Assembly: GCA_024195585.1 (NCBI GenBank)
Contig: SWBL01000005.1
Location: forward strand, 310,001 to 374,000
Direction of reading: 5' to 3'
Source: Aureobasidium sp. EXF-3400
Lineage: Eukaryota > Ascomycota > Dothideomycetes > Dothideales > Saccotheciaceae
Length of the DNA stretch: 64,000 bases
The notes under the pieces were generated by a model. It saw only the letters and a program-made list of their open reading frames with translations. It did no database searches and was not told where the DNA came from. Shown in pieces: positions 44,101 to 54,668 of this stretch. Positions within the stretch are counted from its first letter, which is position 1, and every line of letters begins with the position of its first letter. Both the position numbers and the translations under genes were made by a program.

Positions 44101-47100
44101 TGAAGTGCGGAACGCGGAAGACCCAGATGCCGGACTCGGGATCGTAGCTGATGAACTCGGTGTCCTGAACACGTTTCAGACGTTCGATGTGCTTCTCGTA
44201 ACGCTGACCCTTACGCTCGTGGACAGGAAGACGTCCAGCCTGGGCGCGAGGCCATGAGTTCTCGAGAGTGATGGTGGAGGGAACGTTGAGACCCTGACCC
44301 ATAGGAGGAGTGTTGACACCGGTAGTGTAGACAGTTACTTGGCGCACATTAATCTTGACGATATCGTCGATAATCTCGTCCAAGGGAACCTGAGTGAGGT
44401 CCACAGGATCGAATTCGACCTTACCAACACCTCGGCGGCCCACAGTAAAGCCAGTGACCCTCTTGAGTTGCTGGCGAGACATGTTACGGAGATCTTCCAT
44501 AGAGTGACTCATCCAGTAATCTCCGGGTTGAGGGTCTGCCTGCGAGCGTGGCAAGTCCTTTGCAGAGACAGGCTTGGTGGAAGAGGCGGGAGCGGGCCCA
44601 TCTTCAGGTACCATTGCAAGTTCGTTGCCTCTGACCTGGTTGGTAGAAGAAGTACCGTTTACTGATGCACCGTTGGTTGCAGGACGCTCGGCACGGGAGT
44701 AGCCAAGGTCTTCAGAAGATGGTTCAGCTTCATCGGTCTCGGTGCGGACCAGAGCACTGCTAGCAGGAGTCTCGACATAGCCATTTGTCGAAGTCTTGCC
44801 CTTGTCGCCTTCATCGAAGCTGACGCGCTTAGTAGGAGGCTCAACAGGGGTGTTATCGCCGAACAAGTCAGTTCTCAGATTACGGTCAATCTTCAGTCTA
44901 CGAATACTGCCGCCAGTGTATGATCTGTTGTTGGGCGTGAAAGCTCCAGGAGCGAGAACACTATCGCCACTGCCAACGCTCTTGTTGAGGTTGCTAGTAG
45001 AGAAGCTCTTGCCTAGAGAGCGACTCAGGCCGCCTGACTGCAACAAGCTACTTCCGAGGCCGTTAGATGTGAAGCTCTGTGCGCTGCCAGGGGTACCGTA
45101 AGTGGCATATGAGAATCCATAGCCGTTCGAGCGCTTCTGAGGAGTGATGAGACGCAAGCTCGCGCTGGGGTTGATCTTGAACTGTGGAAGTGCAGCAGGG
45201 CGCTTAGCCGGCTTCTGCGCTCCAGAAAGAGGTGTAGCGAGAGGTCCTACAGCAGGAGCAGGGTTACCAAGGTTGCTGAAGAGCTGATCATTGCCGTAAG
45301 GGTTGGTCAACAAAGTAGCAGCGAAGCTAGATTGTTGCTGGTTACTCTGCCCAAATAATCCATTCGATTGACCAGATTGTTGAGTACTGCCCCCAAATAA
45401 GCTACCGCCTGTGTTCTGTTGCTGGTTCTGATTAGACCCGAATAGCGAGCCAGAAGCGGCTGGTTGAGCACCAGTATTTCCAAATAATCCGCCCGCGGGC
45501 TTCTGTTGGTTGCCTTGATTTCCGAAAAGAGAGCCAGTGTTCTGCTGAGCTTGAGCATTACCAAACAAGCCAGTTCCTGTGTTTTGCTGAGGTTGAGAAG
45601 ATCCAAACATTGTGTTCGCACTTGCAGGCTTAGCCCCGAAGAGCGAACTAGTTTGAGCTTGGTTGTTATTGCTTGCTTGATTGAAGAGGCCGCCAGAGGT
45701 ATTGCTCTGCTGTGTTTGAGCATTCCCAAATAGACCCGGCGTACCACTAGCCGCGCCGCCGAATGGACTTGGCTTGTTTTGATTATTCTGGCCAAACCCA
45801 CCGCTGAAGAGGTTGTTGGTCGTGCCGGTCTGATTCTGCTGTTGATTCTGATTGTTCTGGCCAAATGCATTACCGCCACCGAATAAGTTTCCTGAGTTGG
45901 CAGCAGGAGCGGTTTGCTGAGTACCAAAGGGACTAGAAGTATTGGTAGTGTTCTGGCCGAACATGCCTGTGCCGCCAGTGGTGTTTGTGTTCGCAGCTTG
46001 GCCGAACCCTCCAGTTGAAGCGCCTCCGAATGGAGTTGAAGAAGCTGCAGGAGTGCCCCCGAATCCTCCAAACGCGGGCTTAGCCTGTGTGTTGTTATTG
46101 TTGGCCCCGAAGATGCCGGCTTGAGCTGGTTGAGTGGTGGCCGAGCCATTGTTCTGCTGCTGGCCGAAAGTGCCGAAAGTGTTGGATGTCGATGTTCCGA
46201 ACGGAGAGCTTGTTGCATTAGTGGTTGCCGCCGGTGCGCCGCCAAATAATCCAGAGGAAGCAGGCTTGTTCTGGCCAAAAAGACCGCCGCCAGACCCGAA
46301 GGTGCCTGTAGCAGGAGTGCTCGCTTGCGCGCCAAATATGCCGCCTGTTGTATTGTTGGCCTGGGGAGCGCCGAAAGTTGAGGCTGGAGCAGCTTGACCA
46401 GAGTTGAACCCGCTGCCAAATCCCGAGGTTTGACCAAATGCTCCAGCTTGGCCATTCGCATTGCCAACCTTACGACCAGCCGAGTAGTCTGCAAGCCTTA
46501 ACTCCTCGAAGGAGAAGGCCTGGTAAGGCTGCATAAAGGTGATAGACTGGTAGTGGCTGTTGGTGCTTGACGCATTGTCCTTCTCAATGAAGGCACTGAA
46601 AGGTGTAGAGCCCGTGCCATTGTTCGTGGGCTGGGCAGTTGCACCAAATCCTTGGGTAGATGCGCCGAATGTGTTGGCTGGTTGTTGTGTAGTTGTTGAA
46701 CTGCCGAACCCGCCAAAGCTCGTGGTTGCAGGCTTAGCTGCCCCAAACATTGTACTGCCACCTGCATTGCCGGACCCGAACCCAGTAGCGTTGGAAGTTG
46801 CACCCCCGAAAGGCGATGATGTAGCGGCCTGGTTACCGAACGTTCCTGACGATGCACCGCCACCGAAAATGCCTCCTGTTGCAGCGGGTGCACCGAAAGC
46901 AGGCTTATTAGCGGAACCGAAGGGCGCTGATGTAGCAGTTGCGTTATTGGATGCACCAAATCCTAGAAGCATGTTAGTCAGCAAGCGCGTGGATAAAAGG
47001 ACAAGACTGATGTGATGCAATCGCAAACCACGAGGTGCTAAGCTGCAGTCAAGAAGGACAGTGTGTTAAACATACCGCCGCCGAACCCTCCTCCGGTAGT

Positions 47101-47403
47101 AGATGACCCAAACAAGTTTGAGCCAGTAGTGGGCGGCTGTCCGAACCCAGTGGCAGTCGATTGACCAAATCCTAATGTGAGAAATGATGGTCAGCGCTGG
47201 CAGTCAAGTCATGCACGAGTGCTTGTCCGGCTAAAGAAGGAGAATTGCGCCAGACCACGCGGGTCGACTGACGGAGGAAAAGGATTAGGGAAGACTTTTG
47301 ACTCACCAGTGTTTGTCGTGCTTGCACCGAATGCAGAAGAACCGAAACCCGAGTTGTTGTTCTGGGTCGACCCAAAGCCGCCAAAACCACCGCCGAACGA
47401 CAT
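41124..47403 (-). CDS. NUP145: Nup98-Nup96 (Nup145/SonB-type) nucleoporin precursor
   Basis: One gene encodes a self-cleaving precursor of two nuclear pore proteins. Exons are 47403-47307, 47171-47076, 46962-43271 and 43115-41124, giving 1958 aa. The N-terminal part is a GLFG/FG-repeat hydrogel domain for transport receptors, with a GLEBS-like RNA-export factor site near residues 205-235 (YQAFSFEELRLADYSAGRK). The autoproteolytic domain follows, with the cleavage motif HF|T (H1017-F1018-T1019) in VPHFTTYGLD; the nucleophile is Thr instead of Ser. After an acidic linker come the Nup96 repeats of the Y-complex scaffold (ARLSWQLATLLQKKGILTA). The last intron (43116-43270, 155 bp) lies just after the KGFE codons and has a weak GTTTGA donor. 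Confidence 0.93.
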
Positions 47404-48516
47404 TATGAGGTGTGGACGGGGTGAAGGATGTAATTGATGTTTGGCTCAGCTGTAGTGAGGCCGAGGGATGATAGGGCGCGAGAGGTAGGTGTGGATGGGA
47501 TCAATGGCGCTGTCGACGCGAAATCGACTCGAAACGGGGGACAAGTGGTAGGGCGCGAAAAGTCGCAGGGCGATGTACAACTAGGCAACGAACATGCGCA
47601 GGTTGACGACGAGCAGCTCGAGGTGCGACAGCTAGTCGTGTGCGCGTGGACGGCGCAGAGAGAAAGGTGGTGATGGAAAATTGGATGGAGGGGGAACGAT
47701 GATGTTGGAAGCTCTCGCTCGCACTTTCACTCCAACCGCGCAAAAGACGACGTTGGTCAAGGCGCTCGGACCACGCCAGGAGCGCTTGAGCTTGCCTGCC
47801 CTCTCCTCAGCTCTCCAGCTGTCTTGCACGCCATTCACTGACGACTCCAGGCTACCACTCTCTTACAGCAATGCAGACCGACATCCTACGCTGTCAAAAT
47901 GTCTAACCAGTATAGAATCAGGGCATCGTCCACAGAGAGCCATGCATGTTTGTGCTTCTCTTTCTCCTGCCTGTACTAAACTTCATGACTCCCAGCCTCC
48001 TCCCATGCATCTCCACAGCAATGCAGTAAGCTACGATACACAGTCGATTCTAGGAGCGAAAACATGTGCATGAATACTACTAGGATAGCATGTTTTTGAT
48101 AAATATGCTCTCATCTCTAAACACATTTGTGCATTTCTGCAACCATCTGTTCCACATAAAATAGCACACCAAGAGCATATAGAAAATCACTAGCTTCATG
48201 CTTGCCTTCTATATCTCTCTGATACGGTATATTGTACGAGCATAGTGCGAGTCAAGGTGCATGTTCCTGCTCCAGTTCAGGGGAACACTTCAAAGAGCCA
48301 CTGGAGAGCTGCAGTGTTTTCATGTACGCTGCCGCTGTTGACTATCTGACTGTACAGTGTTCCGCCTTTGCTCGTTTGCTGCAATCAGAAACATACGCTG
48401 GCCTTCAACACGACTAAACTTCTCCCTCTCTCCCTTCACGTATATCACCTGGGTTGTCCTTCTTGACTCTCGACAAGCCTTTTCACACTACCACATCCTG
48501 TTTTGCTGCGTCAGGC
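47404..48516. other. Divergent intergenic region
   Basis: Separates the starts of the nucleoporin (minus) and MYND-type gene (plus). The nucleoporin side is GC-richer; 48080-48200 is AT-rich. No gene is supportable. Confidence 0.45.
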
Positions 48517-49807
48517 ATGGCAACATACAATCGTTGTGCTTCAGGCCCATGCCGCACTGTCGGCACTCTCAAGATTCGTTGCGCCTACTGTAAGACAACA
48601 TACTACTGCAGCAAGGCTTGTGCAACCGAGCACTGGGAGGAGAAACACAAGCTTACCTGTGATGGACCGGACGCTTTCTCGCCATTGAGATCTGGTATCT
48701 TCAACTTCATGGGATTGCCTCGCGAAGTGCGCAACAAGGTAGGTCATACTCGCTTTCTGTTCATATTGACTACCTGCTTACGTTGACTGCAGATCTATGA
48801 CGAGGTTCTCGCTAGTAGACTGCCTGCCTCTGATCAAGCCGAATATGACAGAGTTGCTGCCACCATCTCCAACGGTCAACATGATCTCGCCAACAGATGC
48901 AGAGACTACCTTGATGTCTTCGATCGTCGTATCATGGCCTCGCCTGAGTTCACGCTCACCCTCGTTCGTAACATTCCCATCTGGGGTTTCAAGCCTCTCG
49001 TCCTTGCTCGTGGACTGTTGCTCGCCAACAGGCAGATCTCTCAAGAGCTCAAAGGAACCCACTACGCAAAGAACACATTCCTCGTTCAAATTTGAGATGG
49101 TCATGTTTGCGATACATCTGCTCAAGGATTCCGCAACTATGTCGCACACTTCCTTAAGGCCAAGAACCTGTACATTGATATCGCCACTCCAAAGTACCAA
49201 CCCGGTGAGAGGGGTTTTCAAGCGTCAGTTGCTCACCCTGATCATCTCTCTTGAACAAGCTGGTGCCAATCTCGACTCATTGACTGTCCGTTACACTTCA
49301 TGCTACCCTGGCGAGATCGAAGATCTGCGCGTCGACGCCGATGGACTCGCTGCTCACAAACAGGCTCGTGTCATCTGGGTCATGGACCCTCGTACTAAGA
49401 AAATGGACTACGTTGAACACGCGACCATGAAGCAACTCTACCTCCACAGTAGCACTATCGCTGCTGTTCTGTGCGCTTCCAAGATCCCAGTGTCTAACTT
49501 CCGTATCTTTGGCGACATCTCCGGACCTGATCTCTGTCGCATATCTCGCAGATTCAACATTCCCACTCCATCGATCGGCGAACTCAAGCTCGACAAGTAT
49601 GGTCAACGCCTCAACAAACATGCAGAGTGGTTCAGAGACATGGCCAAGAAGCATCCTGATACGGCCGAGACTTGCCTGAACCAGGCAAGATTTGAGGAGC
49701 AGATCTTCAGTACAAGAGCTTCAGCTATTCGCAAAGTTGCCATGCTCGGTCCACCTTCCTCGGACCCGGAGTATGCTCGTCTGATGGCTCTCGCTCGTTC
49801 CATCTAA
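48517..49807 (+). pseudogene. MYND zinc-finger gene with nonsense codon and frameshift
   Basis: Exon 1 (48517-48738) encodes an N-terminal MYND finger: C-x4-C spacing, CAYCKTTYYCSKAC and EHWEEKHKLTC, then IFNFMGLPREVRNK. Exon 2 starts at 48793 (IYDEVLASRLPASDQ), after a 54-bp intron. In that frame a TGA at 49093-49095 follows TFLVQI after residue 174, yet coding-like sequence continues in frame (DTSAQGFRNYVAHFLKAKN) to about 49221. There one extra base shifts to the frame RQLLTLIISLEQAGANLDS, which stays open to 49807. A 43-nt pseudo-intron (GTTCAA..TCAAG) would bridge both lesions for a gene predictor, but would replace the conserved-looking segment with nonsense. I infer a recently broken gene; sequence error is the alternative. 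Confidence 0.65.
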
Positions 49808-51255
49808 TTCGACACTCGTTGATCAAGGACAGGGGAAGTTGACTTGAAGATAGTAGTAGGTAGAAGACCAAAAACATTATTCAAGCCCGCTTTCTGGCCG
49901 TCTTACCTTCAATAGCAAGCCATGCCTCTCTTTGGACTCATTCAATCGCTAGGCAACGTTGTGCATTCTTGCAGTCAATTTATCTTCTTAGAGAGAAGTT
50001 TGTGTATCTTTGCAAACAGATTAGTATCTCTAGGAGAGCCGAGAGGATACCAAATATATTTCTCGGCCTCTGGCGCAGACGTAATCTGACCTAGGAACTG
50101 ATCAAGTCGAAACACTTTCTGGATTCTTCCCAGTATTCACATATCCGGTGGCCACCCTAAAGTGCTTGCTGAGATCGTACCTATCTGCTTACGTAGGTTC
50201 TCCGAACAGATCAACATTCTCCAACCCACTCCTACGACAAGTCGGTTCGAACTTCGCGATCAATGGAACCATTCTCCTATTCAACATAATGCTGGAGACG
50301 ACGCCTAGGCAACTCTAGTCGCCCTCATTCACATGATCCGCTAGCGCCTTTCTCTCGCGGGACAAGAGTCCCGTTTTAGAAGAGATGTTCGTTTCTACAG
50401 TCTCGACTTGTATGTTTTCCATCTTCGCTCTTTTCTTTTCTAACATTTCGAGCAGTGAAGGTGCCTATAGACCTGACGCCGAGGTTAGTGTCGCTATGAT
50501 CTAGGCAAACCGTATCATGGAGGGAGACCCAGACTCGATCATCCAGTGCCACCGTGCCATCATCCACGAGCAGCGTCACAACCACTCTCATCCCAAAGCA
50601 TGTCGCAAGATAGGCATCGACCATCGACCTTGACGACAATCGCAACTACCAACGCTGGAACTTTCGTACAGGACCTTCTGGAGCTCAGCTCCACACCAGA
50701 CTTTATGCAGGTATTACCTACACAATGTCTCGAACCCCATTGAAGACTATCTCAGTGGCCAAGCTCATTTTCAAGTTGTAACTGTGCATTTCGATAGCTT
50801 ACAACACCTTATATCTCAGGATGGAGGAGGCGTCAATCGCAAGATTGTGACTGTCTTTAGCACACGGGGAGGATGTACCGAGCAAAAAAAAAAAACGCGA
50901 AGGTACACGCCTAAGCTCGAACCCTAGGATGTGTTCAAAGAAGGTACATAGATGATATGGTGACTCCCACTGACGACCGGCCTGATCCAAAGGTCAACAT
51001 ATATTCTCAGAGCCATACCAAATTGAAGATGGGCTTAATCAGAGTTTGACTTCCACATCGAAGCTCTTTTTACTACTAAAGTGTTGAGGATTCTCGTAAC
51101 ACTGCAACAGCCTTGAAACATTGAGAGAGAGGAAAGAGCTCTCGGCAAGGATGAGACGGCAGTCGCTCCTCACAAGTAGGTTCGCCCAGCTCGAACAAAT
51201 GTCGAATCTACCTCCTCCAGCTTGCACAAGTATTACCTAATGCAACTATCTCATC
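49808..51255. other. Gene-free stretch
   Basis: No supportable gene. The minus-strand 89-codon frame at 50376-50645 has no relatives I know. A 13-base A run occurs near 50885. Confidence 0.45.
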
Positions 51256-53051
51256 ATGTTCGACTATATTCGATTGATCCTGTTCGCGACATCCGTCCCT
51301 ATCCTGGTCAACATCGCTCGTCGCGATCCCTACTCTTGGCCTCATACCATGCTTCTTGCCATCTGTTTGGCCATCCTTTCCAGCACCTGCGCCATCGGCA
51401 CTGCGATGTTCATCCAGCCTTCCTTCTTTAGCAGTCTTCGTAACCTTCCCACCGCCACCCAGAGACCAATCTGGACAAGACTCTTCAAGGAACCTACGAG
51501 CCGTAACCTTGCAAGATTCCACGAACAGACTTCCGCCAGTCAGCTCCTTCGATACTTTGGTGTCCTGAACTCCGAGCGGTTGCTTCTCACGGACCCAAAG
51601 GATATCAAGCAGGTTATGGATTCGGAGGCTTACGAGTTTGGTCGTTCCTACCTCATTCGCCGCCTGCTGTCTCCAGTCTTGGGCAAAAACAGCTTAGTGG
51701 TGACTGATGGGCCAGACCACATGCGCTGCCGGAAGATCGCGGGTTCGGACTTCTGTGCCCAGCATGTCGCTGAACCATGTCCCGTGTTCTAGGAGAACGC
51801 CCGCTTGCTTGTTGAGGACATTACAACCATCAGGACTGGCACCGACGGGCAAGCATTAGGCCCAGACAATGCTATCGATGTCCTCAAGTGGCTCGAGAAA
51901 GCCGCATTTCGACTCGTATTCATTGCCTTCTTTGGATCAAATGCCATTGAAGACCATTCTTTGATTCAAGAGCTGCTGCAAGAATTCCGAGATGCATTTG
52001 CAATAACATCAGGTTTATCTGCACAAGCGGAAATGGCCTGGGAAACTATACTTCCATCGCATCTTTTCTTCACACTTTTCCCGGTCAACGATGTACGAAA
52101 GACTAAAAGGTCTATGCGAGGCATCAATGGTTATTGCCGAAGACAGATTGCGCAGAGGAAATCTCAGGTACGTACGACATGCTATCAGCATGACTTCCAC
52201 AGCTCTGTACCAGGATCAGTGTCGGTACTTGAACTCAAGGCTGATTTTACATCCAACTCTAGTACACACCTGCGTCTCGCGCTCTACCTGACAAGAATAT
52301 CCTAGATACTGCAATCAAGTCGGAGGACCTCAGCGATGATGAAATTCTGGACTTGTGTACAACCTTCCTCGCTACGGGTTACAAGACAGTCTCTGTCGCC
52401 CTTGCGTGGGCTATCTACCATCTCTCCAAGAGACCTGGTGTGCAAGCTTTGCTACGTACTGAAGTTCGCGCCAGCTTCCCTGCACCAGACCAGACCGGTG
52501 CACCACCGTTGACATCCGATCTGTTGCAGGATATGCCGGTCCTAGCAGCTGTCTGCAATGAAACTTTGCGATTTTCTCCTTTAGTTGCACTCACGTACAG
52601 AGAAGCGCGGACCGACACGCTACTCTCTGGATCCAACCAAGTCATACCTCAAGGCACGATACTCGCAATCTCGCCTTGGGTGATTCAAAGATCACCAATA
52701 TACTGGCGGAGCGGAGAGCCTACAAGCGAATCTCCAAGTGTCTCTCATACAGCGTTGCCCAGTCCCTCGACTTGGGACATAACGCGTTGGCTATCAGACA
52801 ATAAAGGAGGGGCGAAGATGCAGTGTTCGTTCATGCCCTTTGGACGAGGTCCACGATGCTGTATCGCGGAGGCGTTTGCTCGAGATGAGATGATGATTCT
52901 ACTCGCTGCGCTAGTAGGCAGATTCAATTTCTCCTTTCATTCCAGCGGTCGCGATCATGACCCAAGACCTGAAGAGCTGAGAATATCGTTCGATGTGGTA
53001 GCCGAGCCAGTGGAGTTGATGGTACGGGCCCAGCCAGTGTTTGGATGGTGA
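51256..53051 (+). pseudogene. Cytochrome P450 with an in-frame stop
   Basis: Exons 51256-52167 and 52263-53051 would give 566 codons. An N-terminal membrane anchor (MLLAICLAILSSTCAIGTA) and the P450 N-region (FHEQTSASQLLRYFGVLN) are clear. TAG at 51790-51792 follows CPVF in the same frame, and coding resumes at once (ENARLLVEDI); a Trp at this position is common in related P450s, so TGG to TAG is likely. The I-helix reads FLATGYKTVS, with Lys where an acidic residue usually precedes Thr. The ExxR motif is ETLR, the heme loop is FGRGPRCCIA with the axial Cys, and the usual PERF/PERW block is unreadable (SPIYWRSGEPTSES). Several lesions together suggest a dead or dying oxidase; the substrate is unknown. 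Confidence 0.75.
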
Positions 53052-53390
53052 TGAATTCGCGTTCGATCAGTAGATTGCAGTAGCTTTTCCTGGACCGAGA
53101 CCGGTTGACCTTCTTACAAACCTGCGATCCATCATGTGTCAACTTTGGAGACTTTATCCTTCCACAAGGCTACAGCACAATTTCTGTACTATTTAGAGGT
53201 AAAGAAGCTTTACGAAGCAGAGGTGCCTCACGTGAACCAACGGCCGATAAAAACCGCGTTATTCCCGGATCGTATCTGGTAGTCCTATTTACACTCTAAC
53301 CCACAGATATATTAATGGCGAAAGACGTAGATTTGATTTCCCGCAAGTCACATATTCCTTTTTCGTAAATCATAGTCTCGTCGCCGTTAC

Positions 53391-53630
53391 CCCCCTATGT
53401 ACTAGAGTCTATGATTTCAACTATACTCCGATTATAGCTAGGAGCCAAATATAGCCTACAGAAAGGCACGATTGTTTAGGAAGCAGATGCATGTCCACTG
53501 AGAGTTGATAGCTTATTACCTCTTAGTAGATACTATCTTGTTTCCTGTTACTATTATGCATTTCTATAGCTTTATGCCTTACATACTTCAGTACACAGGG
53601 AGGCAGTCCGTCTGATTATCTTCCAAGACA
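53391..53630. repeat. Dispersed repeat, RIP-like copy A
   Basis: Aligns by eye with 59906-60150 over its whole length (shared TATG.ACTA, GAAAGGCAC, GTTTCCT, TTACAT and TACAC.GGGAGG). Read on the minus strand, copy B codons appear here as stops: CAA as TAA, TGG as TAG and TGC as TAA, with TGT as TAT and CCA as CTA. This excess of C-to-T and G-to-A changes fits repeat-induced point mutation. Confidence 0.6.
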
Positions 53631-53660
53631 GGGTGCTCCCATCCTCAAAGATCTGCTTAG

Positions 53661-53955
53661 TCATCGCTTGGCCTGGAAGATCATGACGCTCTGCCACGTC
53701 CGCAACATCGGCAAACCCAGCCTCGAAAGCTCGTAGGATTCAGAACAAGCCTCCACGAACATTTCACCATTCGACGCGAAGGATGCACAGAAGCGATCAA
53801 CGTCGAGAACTTCCCCATCTCCAGCCCCCAGTTGTGTGGGATGCGAGACATTAATGACCTCGGCTGCGCCTCCTTTGATAGGATGCATGAACATGTCAGA
53901 TGACAAGCCTACAAGCCACGAACCATCTGGATCTTCGTGTTGATCGCAGTGTATA
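53661..53955 (-). pseudogene. Open fragment without a clear start
   Basis: The minus-strand frame reads EDPDGSWLVGLSSDMFMHP and on to MLRTWQSVMIFQAKR before TGA at 53661. Codon choice looks protein-coding, but no ATG precedes the best part (first ATG near 53894), and a stop lies just upstream. It sits beside repeat copy A, so it may be a remnant of the same or another gene. No family is recognised. Confidence 0.35.
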
Positions 53956-53959
53956 TAAA
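53952..53959 (+). promoter_or_regulatory. TATA box (TATATAAA)
   Basis: A consensus TATATAAA lies 166 bp before the ATG at 54125 and is followed by an A/C-rich leader ending in a 13-base A run. This suits a strongly or conditionally expressed small gene. Confidence 0.5.
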
Positions 53960-54124
53960 CAGTGGTAATTGCTGTCTTGTATTGTTACAATAAATCAATC
54001 CTACTTCATCAACCGAACATCTCCAACACCTCTCCCACCTTTACAAACAAACCTCTAAACAAACCTAACATCTATACAAAAACTCCAAAACTCACAACCA
54101 AACCAAACCTCCAAAAAAAAAAAA

Positions 54125-54467
54125 ATGGCACACCGCGGCAACGACATCTCAGCCTGGGACCCAACTCCTTTCACCCACGCCCCCAATGCAAACGTCTCCA
54201 ATGCCCAAACAATGACATCGCCCGAAGCCGTCGCCGCAAGAGAAAAAGCAGCTGCCGTAATGGCAGCTCTCAAAAAGGGAGAACAAGGTGATGCAGACAG
54301 ATTGATGGGGAAACAGGAAAAGTATGATAGTCTGGTACCTGGTGAGTGATCAAAAGTTGATGTGAGATTTTCTTCAAGAGGCTGACAATTGGTGTGTTTC
54401 AGGTATGGCTAAACTCAAGAACAAGTTTTTGGGAGGAGGCATCAAGAAAGAGGAAAACAAGGTCTAA
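54125..54467 (+). CDS. Small conserved fungal protein
   Basis: A 93-aa protein from exons 54125-54341 and 54403-54467, joined in SLVPG-MAKLKNKFLGGG. It begins MAHRGNDISAWDPTPFTHAP, then NAQTMTSPEAVAAREKAAAV and a charged helix with KKGEQGDADRLMGKQEKYD. No signal peptide, membrane segment or catalytic motif is visible; it is mostly hydrophilic and helical. I recall similar short proteins widely in Pezizomycotina without a name, and I cannot assign a function. A TATA box and an oligo-A stretch right before the ATG suggest high or induced expression. Confidence 0.8.
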
Positions 54468-54668
54468 ATATAATTAGCCCAATGGGCCTCAAAGAATTGT
54501 GTCATATAATTAAAGTGTGAATACCCCGGAGTTAGATACAATTCATCGTTTTTCATCACGTTTTGTTCTTCGTGGGTCACATGCCAATGTTCATGAACTG
54601 CCTTGTTCGTTCTTGCTTCGTTCATGATCCGATTCAACATGTTTTTGGTAGCGTATAAACTACTCTTG
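54468..54668. other. Convergent 3' interval
   Basis: About 200 bp between the 54125 gene (plus) and the kinase gene (minus). It has AT-rich 3'-end sequence and nothing coding. Confidence 0.4.

Larger units (their letters stand above)
53052..54124. other. AT-rich decayed region before the 54125 gene
   Basis: Contains a mutated repeat copy (53391-53630), an open minus-strand fragment (53661-53955) and a TATA box at 53952-53959 for the gene at 54125. Confidence 0.5.
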
